NCBI RefSeq assembly: GCF_002149965.1
Contig: NZ_MSQB01000016.1
Coordinates: 101,208-165,207 of the forward strand
From: Novosphingobium panipatense
Lineage (GTDB): Bacteria; Pseudomonadota; Alphaproteobacteria; Sphingomonadales; Sphingomonadaceae
Length of the DNA: 64,000 nucleotides
Reading direction: 5' to 3'
Shown piece by piece: positions 25,630-33,381 of this stretch. The notes below the pieces were generated by a model that saw only the letters and a program-made list of their open reading frames with translations, ran no database searches and had not been told where the DNA came from. The position numbers and the translations under genes are program-made. Position 1 is the first letter of the stretch. Each line of letters opens with the position of its first letter.

Positions 25630-27771
25630 TTGTCCGCTCGCCTTTTTCACCGCCTTGCCCATCGATCCGCCGTTTCCCTTCTCGCGCTGATCCCCGCCAC
25701 CGCCTTTGCCGAGGCGCCCGCCCCGCAAGGCAGGGAGATCCTCGTCACGTCCGCCCCGCTTGAGGAAACCGCCGACGAGACGGTCACGCCGGTCATCACC
25801 CTTTCCGGCGACGAACTCGCGCACCGCCGCCAGGGCACCCTGGGCGAGACGCTGTCAGGCCAGCCCGGCATCCACTTCGACAATTTCGGCGGCGGCGCCA
25901 GCCGTCCGGTGATCCGGGGCCAGACCTCGCCGCGCGTGCAGGTCCTTTCGGACAGCACCAATGTGCAGGACGCCTCGGGCATTTCCGCCGACCACGCGAT
26001 CACCGGCGAGCCACTGCTGCTGCGCGGCATCGAAGTGCTGCGCGGCCCTTCCGCGCTGCTCTACGGCGGCGGGGCGATCGGCGGCGCCGTCAACCTACTC
26101 GACACCAAGATCCCGACCGCCGTGCCCGAACGCGGCGTCAGCGGCAGTGCCGAAGCGAGGCTCGGCACCGGGGATGACGAACGCTCTGCCGTGGGCGGCG
26201 TGACGCTGGGCACCGGCGCGCTGGCCCTGCGCGTCGAAGGCGCACACCGCGAGACCGACGATTACCGCGTGCCCGGCGCCTTCGGAGAAAAGCACGTCCC
26301 CGGATCCTGGAGCGAAAGCTCCACCTTCAGCGCGGGCGGATCCTGGGTCGGCCCGGACGGCTACCTCGGCTTCGCCTATACCCGCGTGCGCAGCAATTAC
26401 GGGCTGCCCGGCCACAGCCACGAATACGAGGATTGCCATACCCATGGCCCCAGCCTCCACTGCGGATCGCACGATCACGGCGAGGACGACCACGACCATG
26501 AGGAAGAGGGCCACGATCACGATCACGATCACGATCATGAGCATGAGGACGAAAGCCTCTTCGTGAAGCTGCGCAGCGAGCGCTTCGATGTGCGCAGCGA
26601 CTATCGCGATCCCCTGCCCGGCTTCGAACGGGTCCGCTTCCGCATGGCCCACACGACCTATCGCCATGACGAGATCGAGCACGACGAGATCGCCACGACC
26701 TATCGCAACAAGGCCTTCGACTTGCGCTTCGAACTGACCCACAAGCCGCTGGCCGGTTTCCGGGGCGTGCTGGGGGTCCAGCATTCGGATAGCACGTTCA
26801 GCGGCATTCATTCGGTGATCGAGAACGGCCAGACCCAGTACACGCCCTTCGACATCGACAATACCGCGCTGTTCCTTCACGAGAGCCGCGACTTCGGCCC
26901 GGTGCGCATCGAGGCCGCCCTGCGCAAGGAATGGCAGAACATCCGCCCGCAGACCGCGCTGACCACCTTCATGCCCGCCAAGTCGCACGATCCCTTCTCG
27001 GTCTCCGCCTCGGCATTGTGGAAGGTGGCGGAGGGCTATTCGCTGGCCCTGTCGCTGGCCCGCTCGCAGCGCGCGCCGAACGTGCAGGAACTCTACGCCT
27101 TCGGCCCGCACTTCGCGTCGAACACCTATGAGATCGGCATGGTCACCGGCCGCACCTTCGAAGGCATGGCCTCCACCGAGAACCGCCTCGAAACCGGCAA
27201 GTCGGTCAACCTGACCTTCCGCAAGACCAGCGGCGCCACCACTTTCACGGTGGGCGCCTATCACCAGAAGGTGGACAACTACATCTTCGGCCAGACGCTG
27301 GACCAGTACGAGGACTTCCGTCTGATCCACTATGTCGCGGCCGATGCCACCTTCACCGGTGTCGACGGCGAAGTGCGCCATCAGGTGATCCCGGAACTGG
27401 GCGTCGCGATCTTCGGCGACTATGTGCGCGCCAAGCTGAAGAATGATCTCGGCAACCTGCCTCGCATTCCCCCCGGCCGCCTCGGCACGCGCATCGACGG
27501 CGCGGTGGGGCCGTTCTCGGCACAGGCGGAATACTACCGCACCTTCCGCCAGGACCGCATCGCCGATTTCGAGACGGAAACGCCGGGCTACGACATGCTG
27601 AACCTGACGCTGTCCTACAAGCTCGACCTCGGCACCGACCGCTGGGCCGAACTTTTCGCCCGCGGCACCAACCTGACGAACTCCTTCGCGCTCAACCACG
27701 CCTCCTTCGTGAAGGATGCCTCGCCGCTGCGTGGCCGCAACTTCGTGTTCGGCCTGCGCACCGCATTCTGA
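25630..27771 (+). CDS. znuD: ZnuD-type zinc TonB-dependent receptor
   Basis: A 713-residue outer-membrane receptor. A signal peptide (to about residue 29) is followed by a plug with GQPGIHFDNFGGGASRPVIRG and a barrel ending in FGLRTAF. The distinctive feature is a histidine- and acid-rich extracellular loop at about residues 258-312, with repeated DHDHDHDH and HSHEYEDCHTHG segments, the hallmark of ZnuD zinc receptors. DNA coding for it includes a short GATCAC repeat (26514-26538). The start is TTG with AGGGGG before it; no ATG is available nearby. A Zur-like box lies upstream. It should import zinc under limitation; the match to ZnuD is by pattern, not by database search. Confidence 0.9.
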   Translation: MSARLFHRLAHRSAVSLLALIPATAFAEAPAPQGREILVTSAPLEETADETVTPVITLSGDELAHRRQGTLGETLSGQPGIHFDNFGGGASRPVIRGQTSPRVQVLSDSTNVQDASGISADHAITGEPLLLRGIEVLRGPSALLYGGGAIGGAVNLLDTKIPTAVPERGVSGSAEARLGTGDDERSAVGGVTLGTGALALRVEGAHRETDDYRVPGAFGEKHVPGSWSESSTFSAGGSWVGPDGYLGFAYTRVRSNYGLPGHSHEYEDCHTHGPSLHCGSHDHGEDDHDHEEEGHDHDHDHDHEHEDESLFVKLRSERFDVRSDYRDPLPGFERVRFRMAHTTYRHDEIEHDEIATTYRNKAFDLRFELTHKPLAGFRGVLGVQHSDSTFSGIHSVIENGQTQYTPFDIDNTALFLHESRDFGPVRIEAALRKEWQNIRPQTALTTFMPAKSHDPFSVSASALWKVAEGYSLALSLARSQRAPNVQELYAFGPHFASNTYEIGMVTGRTFEGMASTENRLETGKSVNLTFRKTSGATTFTVGAYHQKVDNYIFGQTLDQYEDFRLIHYVAADATFTGVDGEVRHQVIPELGVAIFGDYVRAKLKNDLGNLPRIPPGRLGTRIDGAVGPFSAQAEYYRTFRQDRIADFETETPGYDMLNLTLSYKLDLGTDRWAELFARGTNLTNSFALNHASFVKDASPLRGRNFVFGLRTAF

Positions 27772-27779
27772 TGAGGAAA

Positions 27780-27822
27780 CCGCCGTCCCGTTTGCCAGGT
27801 CCCTTGGCGAACGGAACGGCGG
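27780..27822. terminator. Hairpin between convergent receptor genes
   Basis: CCGCCGTCCCGTTTGCCA pairs with TGGCGAACGGAACGGCGG (two mismatches of pairing type G-T), forming a long stem in the 90-base gap between the ZnuD-type receptor (plus) and the next receptor (minus). There is no T run, so it is a weak terminator or a mRNA-end stabiliser. Confidence 0.5.
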
Positions 27823-27861
27823 GATGACCAGGGAGAGTTCCCGCTCTCCCCCGATCTCAAA

Positions 27862-30800
27862 TCAGAGCTTGGCCTGCATGCCCACGAAGATGCGCTGGCC
27901 GGGATAGAACAGCTCGATCGGCATGTCCTTGTTGATGAAGGTTTTCGAGTATTCCTTGGTGATGTTCTGCATCTCGAAGAAGACGTCGAAGTGGTACTTC
28001 GGGAAGCGCAGCGTGACCTTGCCGTCGAGGTACCCCTCGCCCTTGCGATAGACCGGGTTGTTGCCGTTGTTCGCATCCAGCGGCGTCACCAGCCACTTCG
28101 AACGGTAGTTGTAGCTCAGGCGGAAGTTGAGCCAGCCCTTGTCGTAGAACATGCTGGCATTGTAGGTATAGGACGAAAGGCCGGGATATTCCTTGAGCGG
28201 CTCGTTCGTGGCGGCATTGGTCAGGTTGGTGCGGATGGCGCGCGCATAAGTGAAGTTGCCCGAGGCGCCGAATCCGTCCAGCGGCTTGGGCAGGAACGTG
28301 AACACCGTTTGCGCGCTCGCCTCGATGCCGTCCAGTAGGGCGCCTTGCCCGTTGACCGGCTGACGAACGGTATAGGTGACGCCGTCCTGGAACAGGTCCA
28401 CACCGTTGTTGACGACGTCGCGGATCACGAAGCTCGATTCATACTTCTTGTAGTAACCGAGGCTGAGCATGGTATCGGCATTGGGATACCAGGCCAGGTT
28501 CAGTTCCCACTGGTCGGCGCGATAGGGCTTCAGTGCCGGATTGCCGGCCGTACAGGTGTCGTCGGTTCCGGAAATCGTCTGGTCATCCACGCAGTTGATG
28601 TTCGGCACCAGGTCCAGCGGTCTCGGGCGCGCGAGGTTTTTCGCGAAGTTCGCGCGCAGATAGAGGTTGGGCTGAAGTTCGAGGTTCGCGTTGAACGCCG
28701 GCAGGAAGTCGGTGTAGCTGTTCGAAAGCGACAGTTGCTGCGCGGCAATGACCACCGTTTCGGTGCCGCCGGTGGCGTTGAAGCGCGTCACCCGGCTGAT
28801 GTTGGTGCCGACGCCGGTGTCCTTGGTATGCGTCACGCGCAGGCCGGCGTTGCCGGTCAGGCGCATGCCCAGGACTTCGGTATCGATGTCCAGCATCGCA
28901 TAGCCGGAAAGGATCTGCTCGGTGATCTTGGCACTGGGGATCTGCGGATAGCCGTCCGCGAAGCGCACGAGATCGTGATCGAAGCCGGACAAGTCGTAGA
29001 TCTGGGACAGCACTTCGGAATTGAAGTTCGGGAACGCCAGACGGCTGGGAATGCCCGCCGGTGCGTTCTTGAGCCCGGTATAAAGCGGCGCGCCGCCGGT
29101 AACGCCACCGAGCGAGGAAATGAGGGAGCTATATTGCGCGGGCGTGATGTACCAGGTGTTGCCATTGCGAGGAACGGCCGGATTGTTCTGGATCGTCGTC
29201 GTGTACGAGACGTTGGCGCTGGACTGATAGGTCATCGTCGCGGGATCGATCAGCATCGATCCGCCGCCCAGGTAGTTCAAGAACTTCTGGCGGCGCGCCT
29301 GAGCGCCGAACTGGAACTTGCTGACGATCGGATGATCAATCTCGAGATCGGCGTCGAACTTTAGCTGGTCTTCGGTATTGTTGTATTCTGCCGGCCGATA
29401 TTGCAGCGCCGGGCCGAAGACCGGCAATACTTGACCATTCGCGCCGGTTCGCGTGAAGTCGTTATAGACGGCGGGATTGGCCGGATCAAAGTTGGACGGG
29501 AACTGGAAGACCGGGATGCCCTGGGCATTGTTACGGTCTATCACGATACCCGAAACACTGGTGCCCAGCGAAATCAGGTTACTCTCCGACTTGGTATTAC
29601 CCTTCGCGTGCGATCCCATGAAGTCGATCTGCAGACGGTCCAGATCCCAACGGAACCCGCCCGAGAAGTACTTCGATTCCTGATCGTAACTGAAGTCGCG
29701 ACGCTGCACACCTACGATGTTCGCGGCGCCGTTCCAGTTCGGATTGGCCGCCGTGCCGATATTCACGGCATTGAGCGCTGTCGTCACTCCGGTAACGACG
29801 TGGTTCTCGTTCACCGTGGAAGTGCCCAGTGCGACCTGCGGACGCGATGTGCCGCCACCAGCACCCGCTGCAAGCTGCGGATCAAGGTTGAAACGCTGGA
29901 ATACGCCGAGATCGACGGAGTAGTTGACGTCCTGAAGGTTCTGGTTGCGCTTGTTGACCTGCACATTGGCATAGGCACGGAAGTTCGGCGCGACCTGGTA
30001 TTGCAGGGTGAGATCGCCCGAGATGCGTTTGTCGTTGCGCACGAGATGGCGATAGCGCGGCGCCAGCGGCGCCCAGTCGAAGAACTGCGTTTCGCAGGCC
30101 AGGCGATTGGCGGTCGCCCTTGCCGTCGTCGGTCCACCAACACCCGCGCAGCTCTCATAGCTGTTGAAGTTGGAATAGAGCGGATCTTCGACGGTCTTTT
30201 CGGTCGAATGGTCGAAGTCGGCGATCCGGCGCCAGTTGGTGTTGCTGATATAGTCCTGGCGCGTGTTCACATCGCTATAGGTGGCGTTGAACAGAACGCC
30301 GAGGCCGTCGATCAGGAACTTCGGCGTGCCCGCGAAGAACGACACGCGCGGACGCCAGGTCTCGGTGGTGTCGAGATGCTGGCCGGAAACGGTGGCGGAA
30401 AGGATCGGCTTCAGCAGATCGAGCGGCTTGCGCGTTTCGACGCGCACGGTGCCGCCGATGCCGCCTTCGGTCAGGTCGACGGCATAGCCCTTGTAGACGT
30501 CGATCGACTTGACCAGTTCCGTCGCCAGTTCGCGGAAGTCGCCCGCGCGCTCGCCCAGGGCGCTGACCTGGCTGACGCCGTTGATTTCCACACGGTTGAG
30601 GTCCGGCTCGACGCCGCGGATGGAAACCTGCACGCCCTCGCCGAAATCGCGGCTGAGCTGCACGCCGGTAATGCGTGCCAAGGAGTCGCCGATGTTCTTG
30701 TCGGGGAAACTGGCGATATCGTCGGCCACGATGGAATCGACGACGGTATTGGCCTGCTTCTTGCGGTTGATGGCCGATTGCAGCGAGGCGCGGGTGCCGA

Positions 30801-31041
30801 CGACGACGATGTCGTTGGCCGTGGTGATGACCTTTTCGGCGGTCTTGTCGTCTATGCGCGGCGGCTGTTCTTCCTGGGCGGATTCCGGTTCGGCTTCGGA
30901 ATTAGTCTGAGCATATGCGGGGAAAGATGTGGCAAGGGCACCTGCCAGCGCCAGCGCGGAAACGCCTTTAAGACCATGGCGAGTAACTGACGATGCCGGT
31001 GAAAATCGATTATTTTCATTGCCATGCTTTCGCATATCCAT
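27862..31041 (-). CDS. Large TonB-dependent receptor of the RG-I locus (1059 aa)
   Basis: A 1059-residue outer-membrane receptor. A signal-peptide-like N-terminus (ALALAGALATSFPAYAQ) is followed by a TonB-box-like region, a plug with DSIVADDIASFPDKNIGDSLARI and ITGVQLSRD, and a long barrel ending in VGMQAKL. The wording FPDKNIGDSL belongs to the extra-long receptor class linked to plant-polysaccharide loci in Caulobacter and sphingomonads. It is divergent from the PL11 lyase gene with a shared operator-like motif in between, so it probably imports RG-I oligosaccharides. No SusD-like partner is present, as expected outside Bacteroidetes. Confidence 0.92.
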   Translation of the reverse strand: MDMRKHGNENNRFSPASSVTRHGLKGVSALALAGALATSFPAYAQTNSEAEPESAQEEQPPRIDDKTAEKVITTANDIVVVGTRASLQSAINRKKQANTVVDSIVADDIASFPDKNIGDSLARITGVQLSRDFGEGVQVSIRGVEPDLNRVEINGVSQVSALGERAGDFRELATELVKSIDVYKGYAVDLTEGGIGGTVRVETRKPLDLLKPILSATVSGQHLDTTETWRPRVSFFAGTPKFLIDGLGVLFNATYSDVNTRQDYISNTNWRRIADFDHSTEKTVEDPLYSNFNSYESCAGVGGPTTARATANRLACETQFFDWAPLAPRYRHLVRNDKRISGDLTLQYQVAPNFRAYANVQVNKRNQNLQDVNYSVDLGVFQRFNLDPQLAAGAGGGTSRPQVALGTSTVNENHVVTGVTTALNAVNIGTAANPNWNGAANIVGVQRRDFSYDQESKYFSGGFRWDLDRLQIDFMGSHAKGNTKSESNLISLGTSVSGIVIDRNNAQGIPVFQFPSNFDPANPAVYNDFTRTGANGQVLPVFGPALQYRPAEYNNTEDQLKFDADLEIDHPIVSKFQFGAQARRQKFLNYLGGGSMLIDPATMTYQSSANVSYTTTIQNNPAVPRNGNTWYITPAQYSSLISSLGGVTGGAPLYTGLKNAPAGIPSRLAFPNFNSEVLSQIYDLSGFDHDLVRFADGYPQIPSAKITEQILSGYAMLDIDTEVLGMRLTGNAGLRVTHTKDTGVGTNISRVTRFNATGGTETVVIAAQQLSLSNSYTDFLPAFNANLELQPNLYLRANFAKNLARPRPLDLVPNINCVDDQTISGTDDTCTAGNPALKPYRADQWELNLAWYPNADTMLSLGYYKKYESSFVIRDVVNNGVDLFQDGVTYTVRQPVNGQGALLDGIEASAQTVFTFLPKPLDGFGASGNFTYARAIRTNLTNAATNEPLKEYPGLSSYTYNASMFYDKGWLNFRLSYNYRSKWLVTPLDANNGNNPVYRKGEGYLDGKVTLRFPKYHFDVFFEMQNITKEYSKTFINKDMPIELFYPGQRIFVGMQAKL

Positions 31042-31124
31042 CCCCTCTTCTAGTTCCGTCGATACTTGCCAGTCCGGTTTTCCGGTCGCCGATCGAATCA
31101 GTTTCTAGACGGACACTTATTGAA

Positions 31125-31138
31125 CCGATATGTGGGAT
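31125..31138 (+). promoter_or_regulatory. Candidate RG-I operator, site A
   Basis: CCGATATGTGGGAT fits the consensus CCnnTATGTGGGAT that recurs upstream of several transcription units of this locus. It lies in the divergent gap between the large receptor gene and the PL11 gene, 52 bases before the latter's start. The factor that binds is unknown. Confidence 0.55.
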
Positions 31139-31189
31139 GCAATGGCATAATTTGGACCGCAGTGGTTCCAAAACCGGAGGATGTTGCAA

Positions 31190-33115
31190 ATGGCGGCCGG
31201 AATTCGTGCATGTACCCTTATGCTGCCGCTCATATGGGGGCTGGTTTCATCGACCTGTGTCGCGGCCACTGCCGCGCCGCAACTTGGGGCACCGGAGCGG
31301 CTGAATCGCGGCGCCGTGGCGCTGCCGGCGAAGGACGGCGGGATTCTGGTGACTTGGCGGCTTCTGGCGGACGATCCGAAGAATGCGCGCTTCCGCGTGC
31401 TCCGCGATGGAAAGCCGCTGACCGTCACCAGACAGGGCGCGGCGACGGCTTTCGTCGACACATCGGGAACCACCGCCAGCACCTATGCCGTACAGCGCGT
31501 AGGTGATCGCGTCGGTCCGCAGCGTGCCATGATGTGGGACAAGGGATATCTCTCGATACCGCTCGTGCCGCCTGTCGATGGTGTGACTCCCGCGGGAGAG
31601 GCCTATGCCTATACTGCAAACGATGCCAGCATCGGCGATCTCGACGGTGACGGCCTGTATGAGATCGTTCTCAAGTGGGATCCCACCAATAGTCACGACA
31701 ACGCCCACACCGGCTATACCGGCAGCGTCTTCGTGGATGCCTATCGCCTCGACGGCACACGCCTCTGGCGCATCGATCTGGGCCGCAACATTCGCGCCGG
31801 GGCGCATTACACGCAGTTCCTGGTTTTCGACTTCGACGGAGATGGCCGCGCTGAAGTGGCGATGAAGACCGGCGACGGCACGGTGGACGGCACCGGCAAG
31901 GTCATCGGCGACGCAAAGGCCGACTGGCGCAGCAGCGGCGGCGAAGTGCCGCAGCAGGACCGCACCGGCGCCAAGGTCCTGCCGGACGGTACAAAGGTCG
32001 CGCCGATGCAGGGCCGCATCGTCAAGGGCCCCGAATATCTCACCGTGTTCGAGGGCCTGACCGGCAAGGCGCTGGCCACCGCGCCCTACGATCCGCCGCG
32101 CTTTCCGGGCGGCAATCCCACGCCGGAGCAGCTCGCGGCATCCTGGGGCGACGGCTATGCCAACCGTTCCGACCGCTATCTCGCGGGCGTCGCCTATCTC
32201 GACGGCCACTTGCCGAGCATGGTGTTCGGGCGCGGCTATTATGCCCGCACCGCGCTGGCCGCCTGGGACTGGCGCGGCGGCAAACTCACCCAGCGCTGGC
32301 TGTTCGACAGTTCCGCGCCCGGAAACGCCGACTATGCGGGGCGCGGCAACCACCAGCTCTCGGTGGCAGACGTGGACGGCGACGGGCGTGACGAGGTGAT
32401 CTACGGCTCGATGGCGGTCGATGACGACGGCAAGGGCCTCTGGACGAAACCGCTGTTCCACGGCGACACCATGCACGTCAGCGATCTCGATCCGGCGCGT
32501 CCGGGCCTCGAAAAGTTCGGCGTTTTCGAGGACATCCGCCGCAACGGCGGCCTTGGCTCGGCCCTGCTCGATGCCCGCAGCGGCGAAGTGCTCTGGACCA
32601 CGCCCGCCGATCAGGACACCGGGCGCGGCGTGGCCGCCGACATCGATCCGCGCCACTACGGCGCCGAGTTCTGGGCTTCCAACTCCGACCGGCTCTACGA
32701 CACCAAGGGGCGGGAGATCGGACCCCGCCCGCGCCAGATGAACTTCGCGATCTGGTGGGACGGAGACCTGCTGCGCGAGCTGCTGGACGGCACCGCGATC
32801 TCCAAGTGGAACTGGGAGCGCGGCACTTCCGACACGCTGCTCTCGCCGGAGGGCCTTGCCTCGAACAACGGCACCAAGGCCAATCCCGCGCTTCAGGCCG
32901 ATCTCATCGGCGACTGGCGCGAGGAAGTGATCTGGCGCCGGGCCGACAACCGCGAACTGCGCATCTACACGACGCCCTTCGCCACCACGCACCGTTTCGT
33001 CACGCTAATGCAGGACCCGGTCTACCGCCTTGGCGTCGCGTGGCAAAACACCGCGTATAACCAGCCGCCGCATACCGGGTTTTACCTCGGCGCCGGGCCG
33101 AACGGGGAGCGGTAA
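31190..33115 (+). CDS. Rhamnogalacturonan endolyase, PL11 family
   Basis: A secreted endo-lyase of 641 residues that cleaves the rhamnose-galacturonate backbone of RG-I by beta-elimination. A signal peptide (ending near TCVAATA) precedes an Ig-like segment and an eight-bladed propeller rich in calcium-binding aspartate loops (GDLDGDGLYEIVLKWDPTNS, FDFDGDGRAEVAMKTGDG, DVDGDGRDEVIYG), with HYTQFL and FATTHRFVTLMQDPVYR typical of PL11. I chose the ATG at 31190: GGAGG lies nine bases before it, whereas the ATG at 31181 directly abuts GGAGG. Comparable YesW/YesX proteins are Bacillus enzymes. It is the first gene in plus-strand direction. Confidence 0.94.
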   Translation: MAAGIRACTLMLPLIWGLVSSTCVAATAAPQLGAPERLNRGAVALPAKDGGILVTWRLLADDPKNARFRVLRDGKPLTVTRQGAATAFVDTSGTTASTYAVQRVGDRVGPQRAMMWDKGYLSIPLVPPVDGVTPAGEAYAYTANDASIGDLDGDGLYEIVLKWDPTNSHDNAHTGYTGSVFVDAYRLDGTRLWRIDLGRNIRAGAHYTQFLVFDFDGDGRAEVAMKTGDGTVDGTGKVIGDAKADWRSSGGEVPQQDRTGAKVLPDGTKVAPMQGRIVKGPEYLTVFEGLTGKALATAPYDPPRFPGGNPTPEQLAASWGDGYANRSDRYLAGVAYLDGHLPSMVFGRGYYARTALAAWDWRGGKLTQRWLFDSSAPGNADYAGRGNHQLSVADVDGDGRDEVIYGSMAVDDDGKGLWTKPLFHGDTMHVSDLDPARPGLEKFGVFEDIRRNGGLGSALLDARSGEVLWTTPADQDTGRGVAADIDPRHYGAEFWASNSDRLYDTKGREIGPRPRQMNFAIWWDGDLLRELLDGTAISKWNWERGTSDTLLSPEGLASNNGTKANPALQADLIGDWREEVIWRRADNRELRIYTTPFATTHRFVTLMQDPVYRLGVAWQNTAYNQPPHTGFYLGAGPNGER

Positions 33116-33140
33116 GGAGCGGACGTTGCGCTATGCTCCC

Positions 33141-33232
33141 CCGTCATCCTGAACTTGTTTCAGGATCCATTCCTGACCATCAGCGGCAGTCTGTTCGGCG
33201 CGATGGATCCTGAAACAAGTTCAGGATGACGG
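33141..33232. repeat. REP-like inverted repeat pair
   Basis: Two perfect 30-base arms (33141-33170 and 33203-33232) surround a 32-base spacer. Each arm reads CATCCTGAACTTGTTTCAGG within it, itself a short palindrome. The same unit occurs singly at 52819 and as a pair at 61000. It lies downstream of PL11 and before PL26, the only interruption in the run of plus-strand genes between them. Confidence 0.88.
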
Positions 33233-33335
33233 TGTGAGTGAAGTACCGCCGCACTCGGCAAGGCAACGATTGGCCAATTCCGACGCAAATCACGCTCCAT
33301 CCCGGTTGACGATTCGATCCACATGATGAAATATC

Positions 33336-33349
33336 ATCCCACATAAGGC
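33336..33349 (-). promoter_or_regulatory. Candidate RG-I operator, site B
   Basis: On the minus strand GCCTTATGTGGGAT matches CCnnTATGTGGGAT with one difference. A second, weaker ATGTGGAT copy follows within 20 bases, the two bracketing an ATGAT-ATCAT palindrome. The site is about 33 bases before the PL26 start codon, in the promoter position. Confidence 0.5.
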
Positions 33350-33381
33350 GCTCGCAGAACGCCGCACCCAAGGGAGAGAGA

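Noticed and set aside
26514..26538. Short tandem GATCAC repeat
   Set aside because: It encodes the histidine/aspartate-rich loop of the ZnuD-type receptor and needs no separate explanation as a repeat element.
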